DNA of 64,000 nucleotides. Source: Glandiceps talaboti. Taxonomy: Eukaryota > Hemichordata > Enteropneusta > Spengelidae. The notes under the pieces were generated by a model. It worked only from the letters and a program-made list of their open reading frames with translations, did no database searches and had not been told where the DNA came from. The DNA lies in assembly GCF_964340395.1 (NCBI RefSeq), contig NC_135561.1, positions 5,796,018 to 5,860,017 on the forward strand, written 5' to 3'. Both the position numbers and the translations under genes were made by a program. Positions 16,735 through 28,672 of the stretch are shown one piece after another (position 1 is the stretch's first letter; each line of letters begins with the position of its first letter).

Positions 16735-16738
16735 CATA
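16486..16738. repeat. AT-microsatellite-bounded dispersed repeat, copy 1
   Basis: Two long (AT)n runs bracket an ~80-bp unique-looking segment (16558-16638). Its first 45 bases (aactcggtgagtatcaatct ... ataccgcagt) reappear reverse-complemented at 35891-35938, again between AT runs. The rest includes GTGGCAGAGCGC, which recalls the D-arm/A-box region of a tRNA. This suggests a short mobile element with AT-repeat ends. Confidence 0.7.
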
Positions 16739-17257
16739 TACTCATTCTACGTCACGACCTACAACTTGTAGTACGTCATTGGTATTAATATGGAATATGG
16801 AATATGGGTCGAAATTTTCCAACTAGTCCAAATTTTCTATAAAATATTCTTGAGGACATGTAGTTATATTATATCCCAATAGTTTCGTTCTTCATTCAGT
16901 CGGAAAATACTCGAGCTAGACTTAAAGAGTTTGTCACTACGAAGCGCTAGAGGCCCCTTAAGTCACTCGTTTTTTCCTTGCAATGGTCGGTTGAACGAAG
17001 AAAGATATTGAACATATTGAAGAATAATATTTAAATATATGTCACCATGACCTATAACGGAAACAGGAACACCTGTAGTAATTAGACTCAAAACGTTTGT
17101 TTAACCTATTTGTACATTATGATGTCATAAAATGTATGCATTAAAAGGTTCCACTCTTACTGATCTCCTAGGTCATAAATTTGACATTCGTTGTAAATCA
17201 ATGTTAACACGTGTACAATCGTGGCGATGGTTTTTTGTGTGTGCATGTTCAGATGTT

Positions 17258-17291
17258 GGTTGGTTGGTTGGTTGGTTGGTTGGTTGGTTGG
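17258..17291. repeat. (GGTT)n microsatellite
   Basis: Eight GGTT units. Similar to the tract at 63361-63402. Confidence 0.9.
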
Positions 17292-18069
17292 ATAATCGGT
17301 AGGTTGCTTGGTTGTTTGGTTCTTGTAGGTAATCATTCTTCCCCTTCGAAAAACAACGTAAATGTGTACAACAATATCATATCGCTTTGCAAAAACGAGG
17401 GAGCGGCGAGCTATAAATATTTGAATACGTCTTGACAAGTGGTAAAAATAAAAGTTCTTATAGTACCATAAATCAAAATAGAATGGTCACATATTTTCAT
17501 TAAAATACAGTCGTTATTTCATAGCTAAAAATGAAAACTAGAAAATATGTCTCCGGGAGAACCGCATAAAACATATCTTCTGTATTTTCCATTTATAAAA
17601 TTAATTGAATCTCAAAGTACATGTATGTTGACAGAGCTGTTACGAGTGACCTATTCACTGATTTACTGCCAGTCAAGGGCGCTATGCAATTTGATGAACG
17701 TGTTATTACTCAAAAGTGACAATAAAGAGATTAGGGGTCACTTAAGGTCAATATAATAACTTTGTCTGCTATCAATCAGCACCACCTGAGGGCGCGGTTT
17801 TCATGACACCAGCTGTGTATGTGTATCATTTTGTTCTTTGTTCGTTCTAACACGATTTGTTGTCGTCAACTCATGTTTCTAGCTTGACATATTTCAGCTT
17901 CAAGCGCGGGAAAGCAAGTTAACCGAGTGCTCAGACTTATTAGGACGGGAACGACCACTCGCAAATGTATAGGGGAGAGTTTTGTCAAATTCGTCCCATC
18001 CACAGGTGAGAATCTGGAGGAGACAATCTTTCATCGGGAAAAAAGAGGACCAATCTACGGCATTGCATC

Positions 18070-20478
18070 ATGGGTAATATGGTGTCGGAAGATAATCCAC
18101 TCGGGCCCGGACAAATCGTTGAGGGTCGACAGAGCGAATCTACCCAGGATTTGGGTGAAATACAGCTTAGTTTAAAACGACGGAAAAATTTGCTAGTGAT
18201 TGAAGTTGTACGAGTGAAGGGTTTGATACCAAAACCTGGTCGAATAACACCATCCGGTGAGTTTCGAATGTATATGATACATAATAATATGAATCCCGTC
18301 ATTGTGATTATTCCAATTTTATCTTTGATTTATTTTTAATTTTCAAGATCTTTATTTCCTCTTGATGTGAAAACAATGTTTATAATGTATTTTAATTCTT
18401 TGATTATGTAATTATTACATGTATATACATATATGTAGAGACTACAAACGTGCACATATGTCGTAATTTGTGCAGCACTATATAATCAAAATCGTTCACA
18501 TCTTGTAGTTCAAATATTTTCCCGCCCAAAAAGATATTAAGATATTATTGACTTTCCCCAGACGAATGAATGAATTGATGTTCGGAATGAGTTTTACAGT
18601 GTGTTTAAATTGATTTCGCTTTAGCAGATATTTAACTCAGGGGGGAGTAAGGTGAGCAATGTTACTTTTCAGAACCGTGTGTACAGCCAACCACAACTAG
18701 TGTTTGTGAATGCACATATAACAACACCCAAAACACATTATTTTATGCAACTACTCGATTAAAAGACTGAGAAAGGAGAATAGGTGGTAAAGTTAGCGTA
18801 AAACTCTTCGTTTAAATTATTTGACGACCGTCAATGGTTTTATGATGATTTAGGGGAAGGGGTGGGGGTGAACTAATTCTGGACAAAATGTCGTCTGCTA
18901 CAAAATTTGTATAGATTTGTTGACTATGTGGTTTTGTATAGATTTAATCAACAAAACGATAGTAACGTTTACATTTTATTCATTCCGAGGATACGATTTA
19001 GGTTGAGTATAAAAAAGTCAATAATTTCATATTGTGAGTTTTACACGTGATGTTTACCACCATTTCGATTTTTCAGTTATAGGCATCACAGAGGGTTAGC
19101 TATTGTGCTTACACTATGGTTTATGACTACGTCAGAATTGTATTTTAACACAAAATTCAAACAAATTCATCCGTCTAGAGTAGTAATCTGTCCAATTTTG
19201 CTGCCCACCGTTTATGTATTGCTTTTGATGTTTGCGATGTCCGTGTTGGTGAATTGTCGAATCCACGATATTGTAGAATGTAAAGCGAAAAATGATGAAA
19301 ATTGTGGTAATTTAGTCATATTGTATACAGTAATATGGTGAATTCTGCGTGTTAGGGGTTTTCGGTGTTATTAGACCGAATTAGGTTTACACAACTGTCC
19401 CTGCTTGAAGATTCGTTTTCCTCTTTTATCATATCTCTTACATGCCTTGTAATCATCAACATGCAAGGTTTACATTATTTCTATTCAAAAATGAAGTTAT
19501 ATTCCGTTACATTTTTTTGGAAAAGCAAAGCCTAATTCAGTATTTTTTTCAGCAAACGTTGGCTTGTCACCGGATAACAATTTGTAGCACCATATAAATC
19601 ATAGTCGTGCAGCTCCCCTGGTGAGCTCTTACTTTGATGATGAATTTTTAGCTGTATTACCCGTCTCTCCGCAACTGATGGCTCTGTGGAAGCATTTGTT
19701 GAACACGTAGATTACGTATGACCGTCAACAGATATATTATTGTTGGAGTCCTATTTGCTACAACTCGTGAAAAATCAAACCATATCAGTTTCTGCCTAGC
19801 AACTGAGTTGATGAAGCTACATATACATTTATGACTGATGCATCACCTTTGAAAATCATTATGAAGTATAAATACGTTGGACGCAAAGAATATGTTTGAT
19901 GGAAAAACCATTGAGTTTTTAATCAACCGTATGAATTATGAAAACATAACTGTACATATTCCAGAAATATATTGTGTCTTTATACACTATTAGTCATATC
20001 TTTCCGAGTTTATCATTGGCTTATAGCTTTTAGTACCAATATACGTAATAATGAATGGGCTAGCTTTCATAGTTTTCCGCGAAGAATTGAGATTCAGGAC
20101 TGTCAATAAGGCCCAGGACTAGAACCTTAGAGTCATAGCATTGAAAAGATTGCCTGATAGAGCTAGAGCATGATTAAGTTCCAAGGTTTTTAGAGTACAT
20201 GGCACCTCTTTTAAATCGAAACAAAACAAAACAAAACAAAACAAAACAAAACAACAAAACAAAACAAAACAAAACAAAACAACATTCACGGTTCCTAGGG
20301 ATAAATATGGATAAATGAATTCAATAAAATACACTTTCTGTTATATATCATCTTAATTAATGTTATTTATCCCAAATCATTGATTACTTTCCTACATTTC
20401 TTTACTACTAGAAACCCGATACAGGTTTTCTGCTCAGAATTCGTGCATAAACTTGTGTTTTTGTACATTTATTTTACC

Positions 20479-20559
<81 letters not shown>

Positions 20560-23500
20560 CTAATCAATCAAAGATATTTATATAGCACCAAACTCCACTA
20601 CGTAGCAATGTTCAATGGCGCTTTACAAAAGTGTGGGTATATAGAGATGTCAGTAGGCTCTGCTAAACAGATAAGTCTTGATGCGCTTCTTAAAGATATC
20701 AAACCTTACATGTGGTTAGCAGCAAATATGGGTAAAAGGAAATACTCCTCAGTGTCGTTTGGTAACGCGACCATCGTCTGCTTCACTTTCATAGTGTACG
20801 CTGATTACTTTATATTCAAATATCATGATAGACTATTTTACCCCACGTGACTTGTTCTCTGCCATTCACAGGACAGTTTCTGACTTCGATGGATTTGATA
20901 CTATGTCATTGATATATTTACTACCGGCAAAATAGCGACCCAGTTTGAAATTTTGCAGAAACATACACTAAACCAAGCCTATAAACAAGATCCGTGAAAT
21001 CTCAGTACTTTTTTTTATTCAAGACATTAGTATTCGGTAGTGAAAGAGATATATCTGTTTTTTAATAATGTGCATAATAAAGCTGAATCGTTCTTAATTA
21101 ACCATGTGTGTTTTTGAAAAAAAAAATATGAAGGATTCAATTGAAATCAGCATGTACAAATTCTAGCTTCCGTATATAAAATTTGTCAAATAAATAAACG
21201 GTTAAATATTATCTTTAATCACCCCCCCCCCCAACCCTCTCAATCTCAGGTAATCACACTCCAAAATAAATTGCGCTGTTTTTTCCAAAACGACAAGAGC
21301 AATGGTTATATTGTTACCATGGCAATGATATGTCATAAACACAAGTAGCAGAAATAGGCATTAACCTTACTCGATATCGTATATTGTGTCAATATCTGAC
21401 ATTTTTACGACTATGAAATTGACATTAATGTAACTATAAAAACATCAAAATTCCCACCACAACAGTATTTTTAAAGAAATTCACACTGATAGATATATAG
21501 CTATATAAGGTATGTACGAAGTGGAGGCAAAATTTGCTTCAACCGCAAAGACGCGTCGCTCTTAAAATATCGTATTGTCAAATAAAAATGAAGACAGTCC
21601 TTCCCAAAACATTTGATTGTAACCTAAAATATAAACTAAGATAGAACGCCTTTGGTCCAACACAAACTTGAACATTAGCAGATGTTGTGGACATTCAGTG
21701 CCTCGCACTGCTGAATTATAATGGAAACATATTGATCAATATAATTGATATCAATCTATGTACATGTACAGTCAATTGTACATTGACAATATTTGTATAA
21801 AAAGTATGATACAATAATAATATCTGATTGGATAAGTATGTCAATTTAATGTTTAGGACTCGTAGACTTGAATTTAAAAATGACACTAATGCTATTAATC
21901 TACCACGCGTATAATTCTTTTCTGAAAAAGCATTTGAAAATAAATCTGATATTCAAACCTTCTCATCTGCCATAAACGATTACATGTATTACCATTCGCG
22001 GCTAAAGATTGAGTTGTGCCACCTTGGTTAGGCATAAAAAGCATTGTTAACTGTTGCTTTTCCAAGATGGCATTGTAAAACAAACTTCACAACACAGCTG
22101 TTCACAAAAGAAATGTTCACAAAGAAACGCAAAGCAACGCAATAGACACGACACAACACAACACAACACAACACAACACAACACAACACAACACAACACA
22201 ACACAACACAACACAACACAAAAAACTAAACATTAAAGAAACAAGAAACACAAACTATGCAGTTGGGGTACAAGACATTCTAAGAACTCAAATGATATCT
22301 CCAACTGATTGACACTTACAAGTAAGCATACTCCTAAGGTGTTACGCTTGGCTGAAACCGCATGAAGGCAATAATAGTTAAATTTATCACCTAAGCTCTT
22401 AGTATTCTAGGATTACACCCCCTGGCACTAGGTAAATCGTAGTACTACTTTTTTCAGGCAAGGAGTTAATACGGGGGTGTTAAATTGTATCCTTCAAATT
22501 AGCTTAACTTGAATAATATCATGTTGCTCCTGACAACCGACGTCAGATTACACCCCCTGTATTAACAAGCAAGGATTTTACTCTTATCTAGTATCAATAA
22601 GATTATGCCCCTGTATTACCCTGGGTGTATACAGAATTACACCCCTGGTATTAGCATGGTTGTATATAGAATTACGTCCCTTGTATTAGCAGGGATGTAG
22701 AAAGAATTATTCCCTTGTATTATCGGGAAATACGCCCTGGTATTAACTATTAAAATTACGTCTCTGGTATTAGCAGTGATATACATATGTAACGATCTAG
22801 AAATGTCGTATTTTGGGACCTATTCTACCAAAAAGTAATATATAATTACGCACCTACATGAACACATTTTCCTTTCCACTATGTACACGTTTACAGTTCA
22901 AAAGACCAATTTATCGTGATATTTTAAGCCTATAATGTATTCAAGCTAATTCATGGATGTAAGTAAAGGATATTCAATGAGGCACATGAGTTGTATATCC
23001 CACTAATACCACGCCCCATTTTGTAGATTAGTGATGATTTGATGATATTCATTATACAACTGCATCCCCATTCTCTTATTTTCACGTATACGCCCGCATT
23101 CACACTCAAACCAGGTCACAGTAATCAGTTGTCAAGGGCAACATGGTGTTATTTACAATATAAACCTGTGATAAGTAGATAGATGGATTATCATTATTCA
23201 TATCTTTAGAATATTGTATTTTCTATACCATACATCTATCATACCAAAGTATGTCACCATCAAAACTATTAGACACGAGAAGTGTAGATATTACAGGCAA
23301 TTCTCACTACTAAGGTCGATGAATTTAAAACGTGCTCTTTAAATCGGATGATTAAATAACTCATACACCAGACAAACAAATAAAAAATAATGTCATTTAC
23401 ATCTACACCGCCACATTGAATGAGAAAAAATTTCAAATTACCTCAGGGGGTTGTGAACCATCGGTGTTAAACAGCGTTGTAAACAGAATTCAATTTTATA

Positions 23501-24699
23501 TTCGTTTCCATAGTGACAACACGAATCTTTGTGCCAAATTACACTTTTGTGTTTGTTTCGGTAACTTGCTAAATGAAATTCAAGACTATGTGTAAATGCA
23601 TTTCTGAGAAAAAGGTAAAATTGGACATCTTCCTACATGTTTCACAACTATCATTGTAGAAAATTATCTAGTTTTGTGATATAAATATTACAAATCTCGT
23701 ACCGTGACATGTACATCTCCCTGCACGCCATAAAACAGCATGTCACCTCGTTAATAACTGTAACATTTCGAAGGAGGAAAGATGAAGTCGTCATTACAAA
23801 GAGTAAATACATTTACCCGGTATGTTCACAATATCCAATATCTCATTATATTATGAAGTGACATTAAGGTATTTATGAGTTTAACTTAATTTTCTGTCAG
23901 CCCTATTAAAATATAGCTAATTAAAACTGGGAAACATGTGGAGTCGATATTATCATAATTATAATATCGACTATTATATCAGAGCGTGAATATATTAACC
24001 TGTAATGAGTTTGTAAACAAGGCAACCGATAACAAGCAAACTGGTGATGAAACATTGTATATGGCTTTGTAACCTTTACGTACACAATGTAGAATATCTA
24101 CTTTGGAATAATGTTGAGTTTTAAACAGATTGTATTCGTATTATTTATAATGGACTGGCGACTGACTGACAGGGTGTATCATTGTGTTTCATGGCAACAG
24201 CTACAGAAATGGTGCTCAGCCGTTGTCAATAGCTTATATGATGCATTAGCATGTATGCACGTAATACAGTAACTGATTTATCTCTGTATAAACTTTAACA
24301 AATGTAGTCATATTTGGCAACAGTCTGGCGGCTGATAACCATAAATCACGTTTTATATGACTACATATCTACAAATGGTTCCAACAATGGCTGAAACTCA
24401 TCTAATATACAATACCTTATTTGAAGTTAATTTGACCTTTGTGAGTCTGTCGTCTAGAATGACATTGGTATTCATCGACAACGACAAATATGACATATGG
24501 TTTATAAAAACGTGTGCACGTAATCTAATATAAAACTTCTTTATACCATGTGACGTGTACACATATGGAAACAATATTCAACCACATGAATATGTCGACT
24601 ACAATATGGGGTTTAAATCAACACTGTGTATTAAATGTAATACAATGTAGTGAAGGCATACATACATACATACATGCATGCATGCATGCATGCATGCAT

Positions 24700-24750
<51 letters not shown>

Positions 24751-27700
24751 CACATACATACATACATACATACATACATACATACATACATACATACATA
24801 CTATGCACTCTATCTTTTAATAATACTATCTTTTCAAAAATAGGATTAGAGTTCCTTCTACAACTGCCGACATCAGATCGTGGACGAAAGGAAACTCTTG
24901 CAAACAAGGAAAGTAAACAATTGAATTGGATTAATAACACTTGGTACAGCAGATTGGAACAATAGCTGGTATTATATTTCATGGTTTGATGAGAACAGTT
25001 TTATGGCCTCTCTATGAGTGCATAAAATGCCAGGGGCAATTCTAATTTGTTTGTGAACGTGAACTATTTATATAAAGAGGCCATACAATCATTCTTTAAG
25101 TTAGCAAATGATGAAATGTAATATAAATCTCTGTACTTCCAGCACGATGTGTCAAGTGTTAATAATTCAATTCAGTTGTTTACTTTCCCTCTTTGAAACA
25201 AGTTCCGTTCGTCCACGGTCTAATGTCAGCAGTTGTAATTTAGTATCCTTGTAAAAGTTATCAACTTACGTTGTCAATAGTTGGGTACAAACTTAGTTTT
25301 AATGACACGCCATTCAGCATTGACATTTACTCAAACTCCTTAGGGTTTTAACACCATTTATCGAATGATCTTTATGAAAACTAAAACATCAAAGTGCAAT
25401 CACATGGACCGTTTATCTTCCTTAAAGGTGTTTGTGTAAAGTCAAAAGAATTAAAAGGTCACCAGTACGTGTTTAATAGTCAATGATCTAAGAATAGAAT
25501 TAGTAGACGGGTTAGATGAACTGTATATACGGTAACACATACAGATTTGAAAGATTTGTTTAACAGCCGTTGTTTGATGAGACACTTATACGAAATGACA
25601 GTGATATGATCATTAGTCACATAGATCGGAAATATGATACTAATTGAGCTCTGATAGTTTAATCAGTACAGGAAATTGAAGTCATAACACGTACATCCGG
25701 GTATTTCATCACGAGATAAAAAGGTTTTACAGCGATAAATGTTGATTTAGTTAAGTGGGCGTTTGTTTGTTATTGTTTTATAATTGACTTGTCTTTTCGA
25801 CATCTTCAAAAGTCAGTCATCTGCACAAACCAAACTTAGCATGAGAACATCAGGTTTTTGAGAAATCTGTCTTATTATCATCGATCACCTGGCAGGCTTT
25901 TTTCTGTTATTAGTTTTGTTACTGTTGTTATGAATGGTTGTTCCTGACAGTATTATAGCATTCTGACAGTTTCCATAGTAACGCCACAGTATAATAAGAG
26001 TGCTCTCGATTTGAAAATTAATACCTTGTCCCATCTCCAGTTTTCACGTTTTTTTTGTCAATTTCATCTTTTCTTTCTTCTCCCATGACGTCGGTTTTGG
26101 AAACTTATTTTCCTTCTCCATATTTTGCATATATAGTCTAAGTGACGTCATACCGTTATTAATCTACATATATATATCAAAGTGGCACAATCTGAGTTTA
26201 TATATTTTTTCGAGTCATTTTGTTGTAAATTTAAAAGGAATTCGTAGCATTCTACTTACCGAAGCATACTTATAACTTACATTGAACTGAACTCAAACCT
26301 ATAGTACAAGATATAACAATCCGATGACGTAATTTATTATACGTACACAAAATGTCAAGGAAATCCCTATTACGTAACCAACTGTTCTAATAATTCCAAA
26401 TGTCAATAACTGTATTGTAAGAGAAGACATATATCAACATAAATATTGTGACTATAAAAGTTAACGTTTAGTGAAGGTTTTATGTAGGTTTTTTCACTTG
26501 AGTAAAGAACTTACAAACTCAGCTTGTATTACTTTTATTAACACGATGATGTCCATCCACTCTGTGTATATAACTGAACTCTTGAAATGAAAATTCACTA
26601 ATAATTGAATTCGTTACATCACAACTATTAGTAGCAGGTTATCAATAACAGTCTCTTTAAATAAAAAAAACAACTCCATTTATATCAAAATATATTCATA
26701 TCTTTAACATTCATGCACGCTCCTCTGTATAGGTAGTTTTGTAAATATTGAAATTTAATATATTGAAACACTGCACACCATTTGAATTTTGTGAAAGCAA
26801 ACCCGAGCTTTCGTCCATGCGCTTTGGAATCGATAAGGATTTTCGGCCGATGGTGGCGTTGCACTTCATGACCACGATATTTTAATTGCTGTATACGAGG
26901 TTTGAAGTCATCTTTGGGATTTGAATACTTACCTATATATTCTATCTTCATCGACCCCTGTACTTAAGGAAGACAGGAAATTGGGTATTTCGTAAATTAT
27001 TAGAATTAAGGCGACACAACCCAATTTACTTTTCTATTGTGTATCCCCGAAGAAGGGGGAAAAGATGTTTATTTTTAGATTAGATATCAGATATGTTGGA
27101 TATTGATGGTGGTGCCTTGTCTTTTACAGCTCCATACGTTAAACTTTATCTCATGTGGGGGAGAATCTGCATTGGAAAGAAGAAAACACGGACAGCCGAA
27201 CCTTCTTTTAATCCAATTTATCAAGAACAATTTATTTTCAACTGGGAACAAACTGGTAAAATGCTTTTGGTAAGGACAATTATTTTATAGGTTACATCCG
27301 TCAGATTGAGAGAGAGGCTTTAGGAGTTTTTGTGTCGTGTTTTCTTCCTCTTTTTCTTTACATCCAGTGCTCTATTTCTCCATGGTTCATTGGTGATTTG
27401 AAAAGAAACGTGCATTTGGTTTGAGGTGAAAAAAAATGTAAACTGTTACAACATGTACTTGTTAAAGGGGAATGTCACTCCGGGAAACAGAGATATTTTC
27501 ATAAACTATTGGTAAATCATGTGAGTCAGCAGAAATAATATATTCAAGTTGAACACTAAATATTCATGAGTCCTAACGGACTATACCCAACAGTGTAAAA
27601 CATCTTTAATTAATGAATATTAGTGTGCAACTTGAATACATTATCTATGCTGAATTCCATGATGAAATAGCCCATAGCAAAGATACGGTACCTTATACCA

Positions 27701-28078
27701 CAGACAAGTACTTGTCTGTGCTTAAAGCACAAAATCAACTTGATGTATTTCTGAAATCGCAAGTAATTGTAGGTGATGTAAAATCATGAACTGACTCTCC
27801 AGAACCCTTAGTTTATGAAAATCACTTCATTTCCTGGAGTGGTATTCCTCTTTAAAAATGATCGTTTTCATGTGCATAACAGGGACGTATTTGCCAATAC
27901 AGTTTGATTTAATTATCCGGTTTTTTACTCTTTTCAGGTGAAAGTGTGGGGAAACTATGATATAATAGATCGTAAGAACTTTCTTGGTATGGTACAAATA
28001 AGGCTCGATCAATTGCATCACATGGGCAGGTCGGGTGAAGAAACAACTTATTGGTATAAACTTTTACCAGTGCCTTGA
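18070..28078 (+). CDS. Short RIM-like protein consisting mainly of a C2B domain
   Basis: Three exons join to about 155 aa: 18070-18256 (phase 1), 27130-27269 (phase 0), 27938-28078 (TGA). Junctions are GGTGAGT, TTTTACAG, GGTAAGG and TTTTCAG. Residues 1-28 are a polar leader; the rest is one C2 domain with hallmarks of the RIM (RIMS1-4) C2B: GEIQLSL, a VIEV.R.KGL.PKPG strand, APYVKLYL, the basic KKKTRTAEPSFNPIYQ, VKVWGNYD, FLGMVQI and a final YWYKLLP. The calcium-binding loops lack the usual aspartates, as in RIM C2B, so calcium-independent lipid or partner binding is expected. The ATG at 18070 (context gcatcATGG) is preferred because an in-frame TGA sits at 18007. No PDZ, zinc-finger or C2A exons are seen upstream, so the layout resembles the short vertebrate RIMS3/RIMS4 proteins but is smaller (those are about 270-310 aa). 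A further 5' coding exon spliced inside 18010-18070 cannot be excluded. Confidence 0.75.
20220..20282. repeat. (AAAAC)n microsatellite
   Basis: About twelve AAAAC units with one AAC interruption. Confidence 0.9.
20484..20700. repeat. (AATC)n tract joined to a SINE-like dispersed repeat
   Basis: More than 20 AATC units run into agatatttatatagcaccaa ... tggcgctttacaaaa ... gatgcgcttcttaaaga. The 'tttatatagc' and 'ggcgctttaca' motifs are typical of a dispersed repeat that I recall from several invertebrate deuterostome genomes. A related 'aatagcactgttccactctg...gctcaaagctcttaac' segment is at 39050-39090. Family assignment needs a repeat library. Confidence 0.5.
22150..22220. repeat. (ACAAC)n microsatellite
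   Basis: About fourteen pentamer units acaac. Open frames across it are artefacts. Confidence 0.9.
22400..22790. repeat. Degenerate tandem repeat around gaattacaccccctggtatta
   Basis: At least six diverged copies of a ~45-60 bp unit whose core is (g)aattac(a/g)cccc(c)tggtattagca(g)gg, at about 22410, 22470, 22545, 22610, 22650, 22700 and 22755. Copies differ by substitutions and short indels, so the array is old. Confidence 0.65.
24656..24802. repeat. Compound microsatellite (ACAT)(GCAT)(GCAC)(AC)(ACAT)
   Basis: Ordered blocks of five related short motifs, each apparently one substitution from the previous block. No coding content. Confidence 0.95.
24842..25249. mobile_element. Foldback (inverted-repeat) element in RIM-like intron 1
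   Basis: The left arm from 24842 (agcaccgat-like ends aside: aggatta...acaactgccgacatcaga) and the right arm ending at 25249 are reverse complements over about 170 bp at roughly 80-85 percent by eye. Matched pairs include gtggacgaaaggaa/ttccgttcgtccac, ggaaagtaaacaa/ttgtttactttcc and ttatggcctct/agaggccata. A ~60-bp spacer (25015-25078) separates the arms. There is no coding capacity. This fits a MITE or foldback transposon. Confidence 0.75.
26245..26355. repeat. Dispersed repeat, copy 1 (pair with 45478-45600)
   Basis: The run attctactta...ttgaactgaactcaaa...agatataacaatccgatgac...gtaat matches the reverse complement of 45478-45600 through several blocks. No coding content. Confidence 0.6.
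27466..27851. mobile_element. 386-bp MITE with TTAA flanks in RIM-like intron 2
   Basis: The terminal inverted repeats are about 43 bp: left AGGGGAATGTCACTCCGGGA and right, reverse-complemented, AGAGGAATACCACTCCAGGA, each continuing to TTTTCATAAACTA. Both ends are flanked by TTAA (27462-27465 and 27852-27855), the target duplication made by piggyBac-type transposases. A second inner pair (ttcaagttgaacactaaatattcat / atgaatattagtgtgcaacttgaa) makes the element foldable. No open frame of note, so it is non-autonomous. It sits between C2-domain exons 2 and 3. Confidence 0.8.
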
Positions 28079-28406
28079 ATGAGGACGGTGAATATATCAG
28101 ATGACGACGGGGTACACATATCACGAACTTCAGACATATATGAATATGTCATGTGTCGAAATCGTGTCAGAATTTTGATAATTCTCGACTGTAAGCTTGA
28201 TTTAACACGTCGCTTCTTTTTTCGTAAATGTGTTGGTGATCCCGTGGCCTTACACGAGAATTCGACGAAACGTATAAACGAAAAGACAGTTGATATGTGC
28301 AATTTAACACAATTAACTCTTATATACGCAAGTACGCTTGTTGCTTCTGAGAAATGTTTTTGCTTGTTTGGTCGAATTACACACTGTATCAGTGAATGTT
28401 GACGAG

Positions 28407-28672
28407 TCTCTTTTTTTTACTGAATAAGGTATATCTATGTTTCGAGACATTCTGGGGAGTACACAGGATTTTAAGTTGAATACCAGATGTAGAGCTACTA
28501 CATAAGTTGTTTTTTTTATCAGGGGCGTTTACATGTAGCTCTCTCCGATATATTTGATATCAAGAAGGATGACTATATCAGTATATGAGACATGAGAGTT
28601 AACGTTGGTGGCGCACTTCTCAATTATCACAGAAACAACCCCTACAGCACCGGTCCTGGAGAGACAACGTAG
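28407..28672. repeat. Dispersed ~270-bp repeat, copy 1
   Basis: Aligns in the same orientation with 37986-38270. Shared blocks include cattctggggagtacacagg, aataccagatgta, agctctctcc, gagacatgaga and tctcaattatcacagaaac, with clear divergence between copies. It begins 328 bp after the RIM-like stop codon, so it may be part of that gene's 3' UTR or just past it. Confidence 0.75.

Larger units (their letters stand above)
18257..27129 (+). other. 8.9-kb intron 1 of the RIM-like gene
   Basis: No exon recognised on either strand. Contents: an (AAAAC)n tract (20220-20282), an (AATC)n tract leading into a SINE-like repeat (20484-20850), an (ACAAC)n tract (22150-22220), a degenerate tandem repeat (22400-22790), a compound microsatellite (24656-24802), a foldback element (24842-25249) and a dispersed repeat (26245-26355). 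The rest is AT-rich and unremarkable. Confidence 0.6.
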
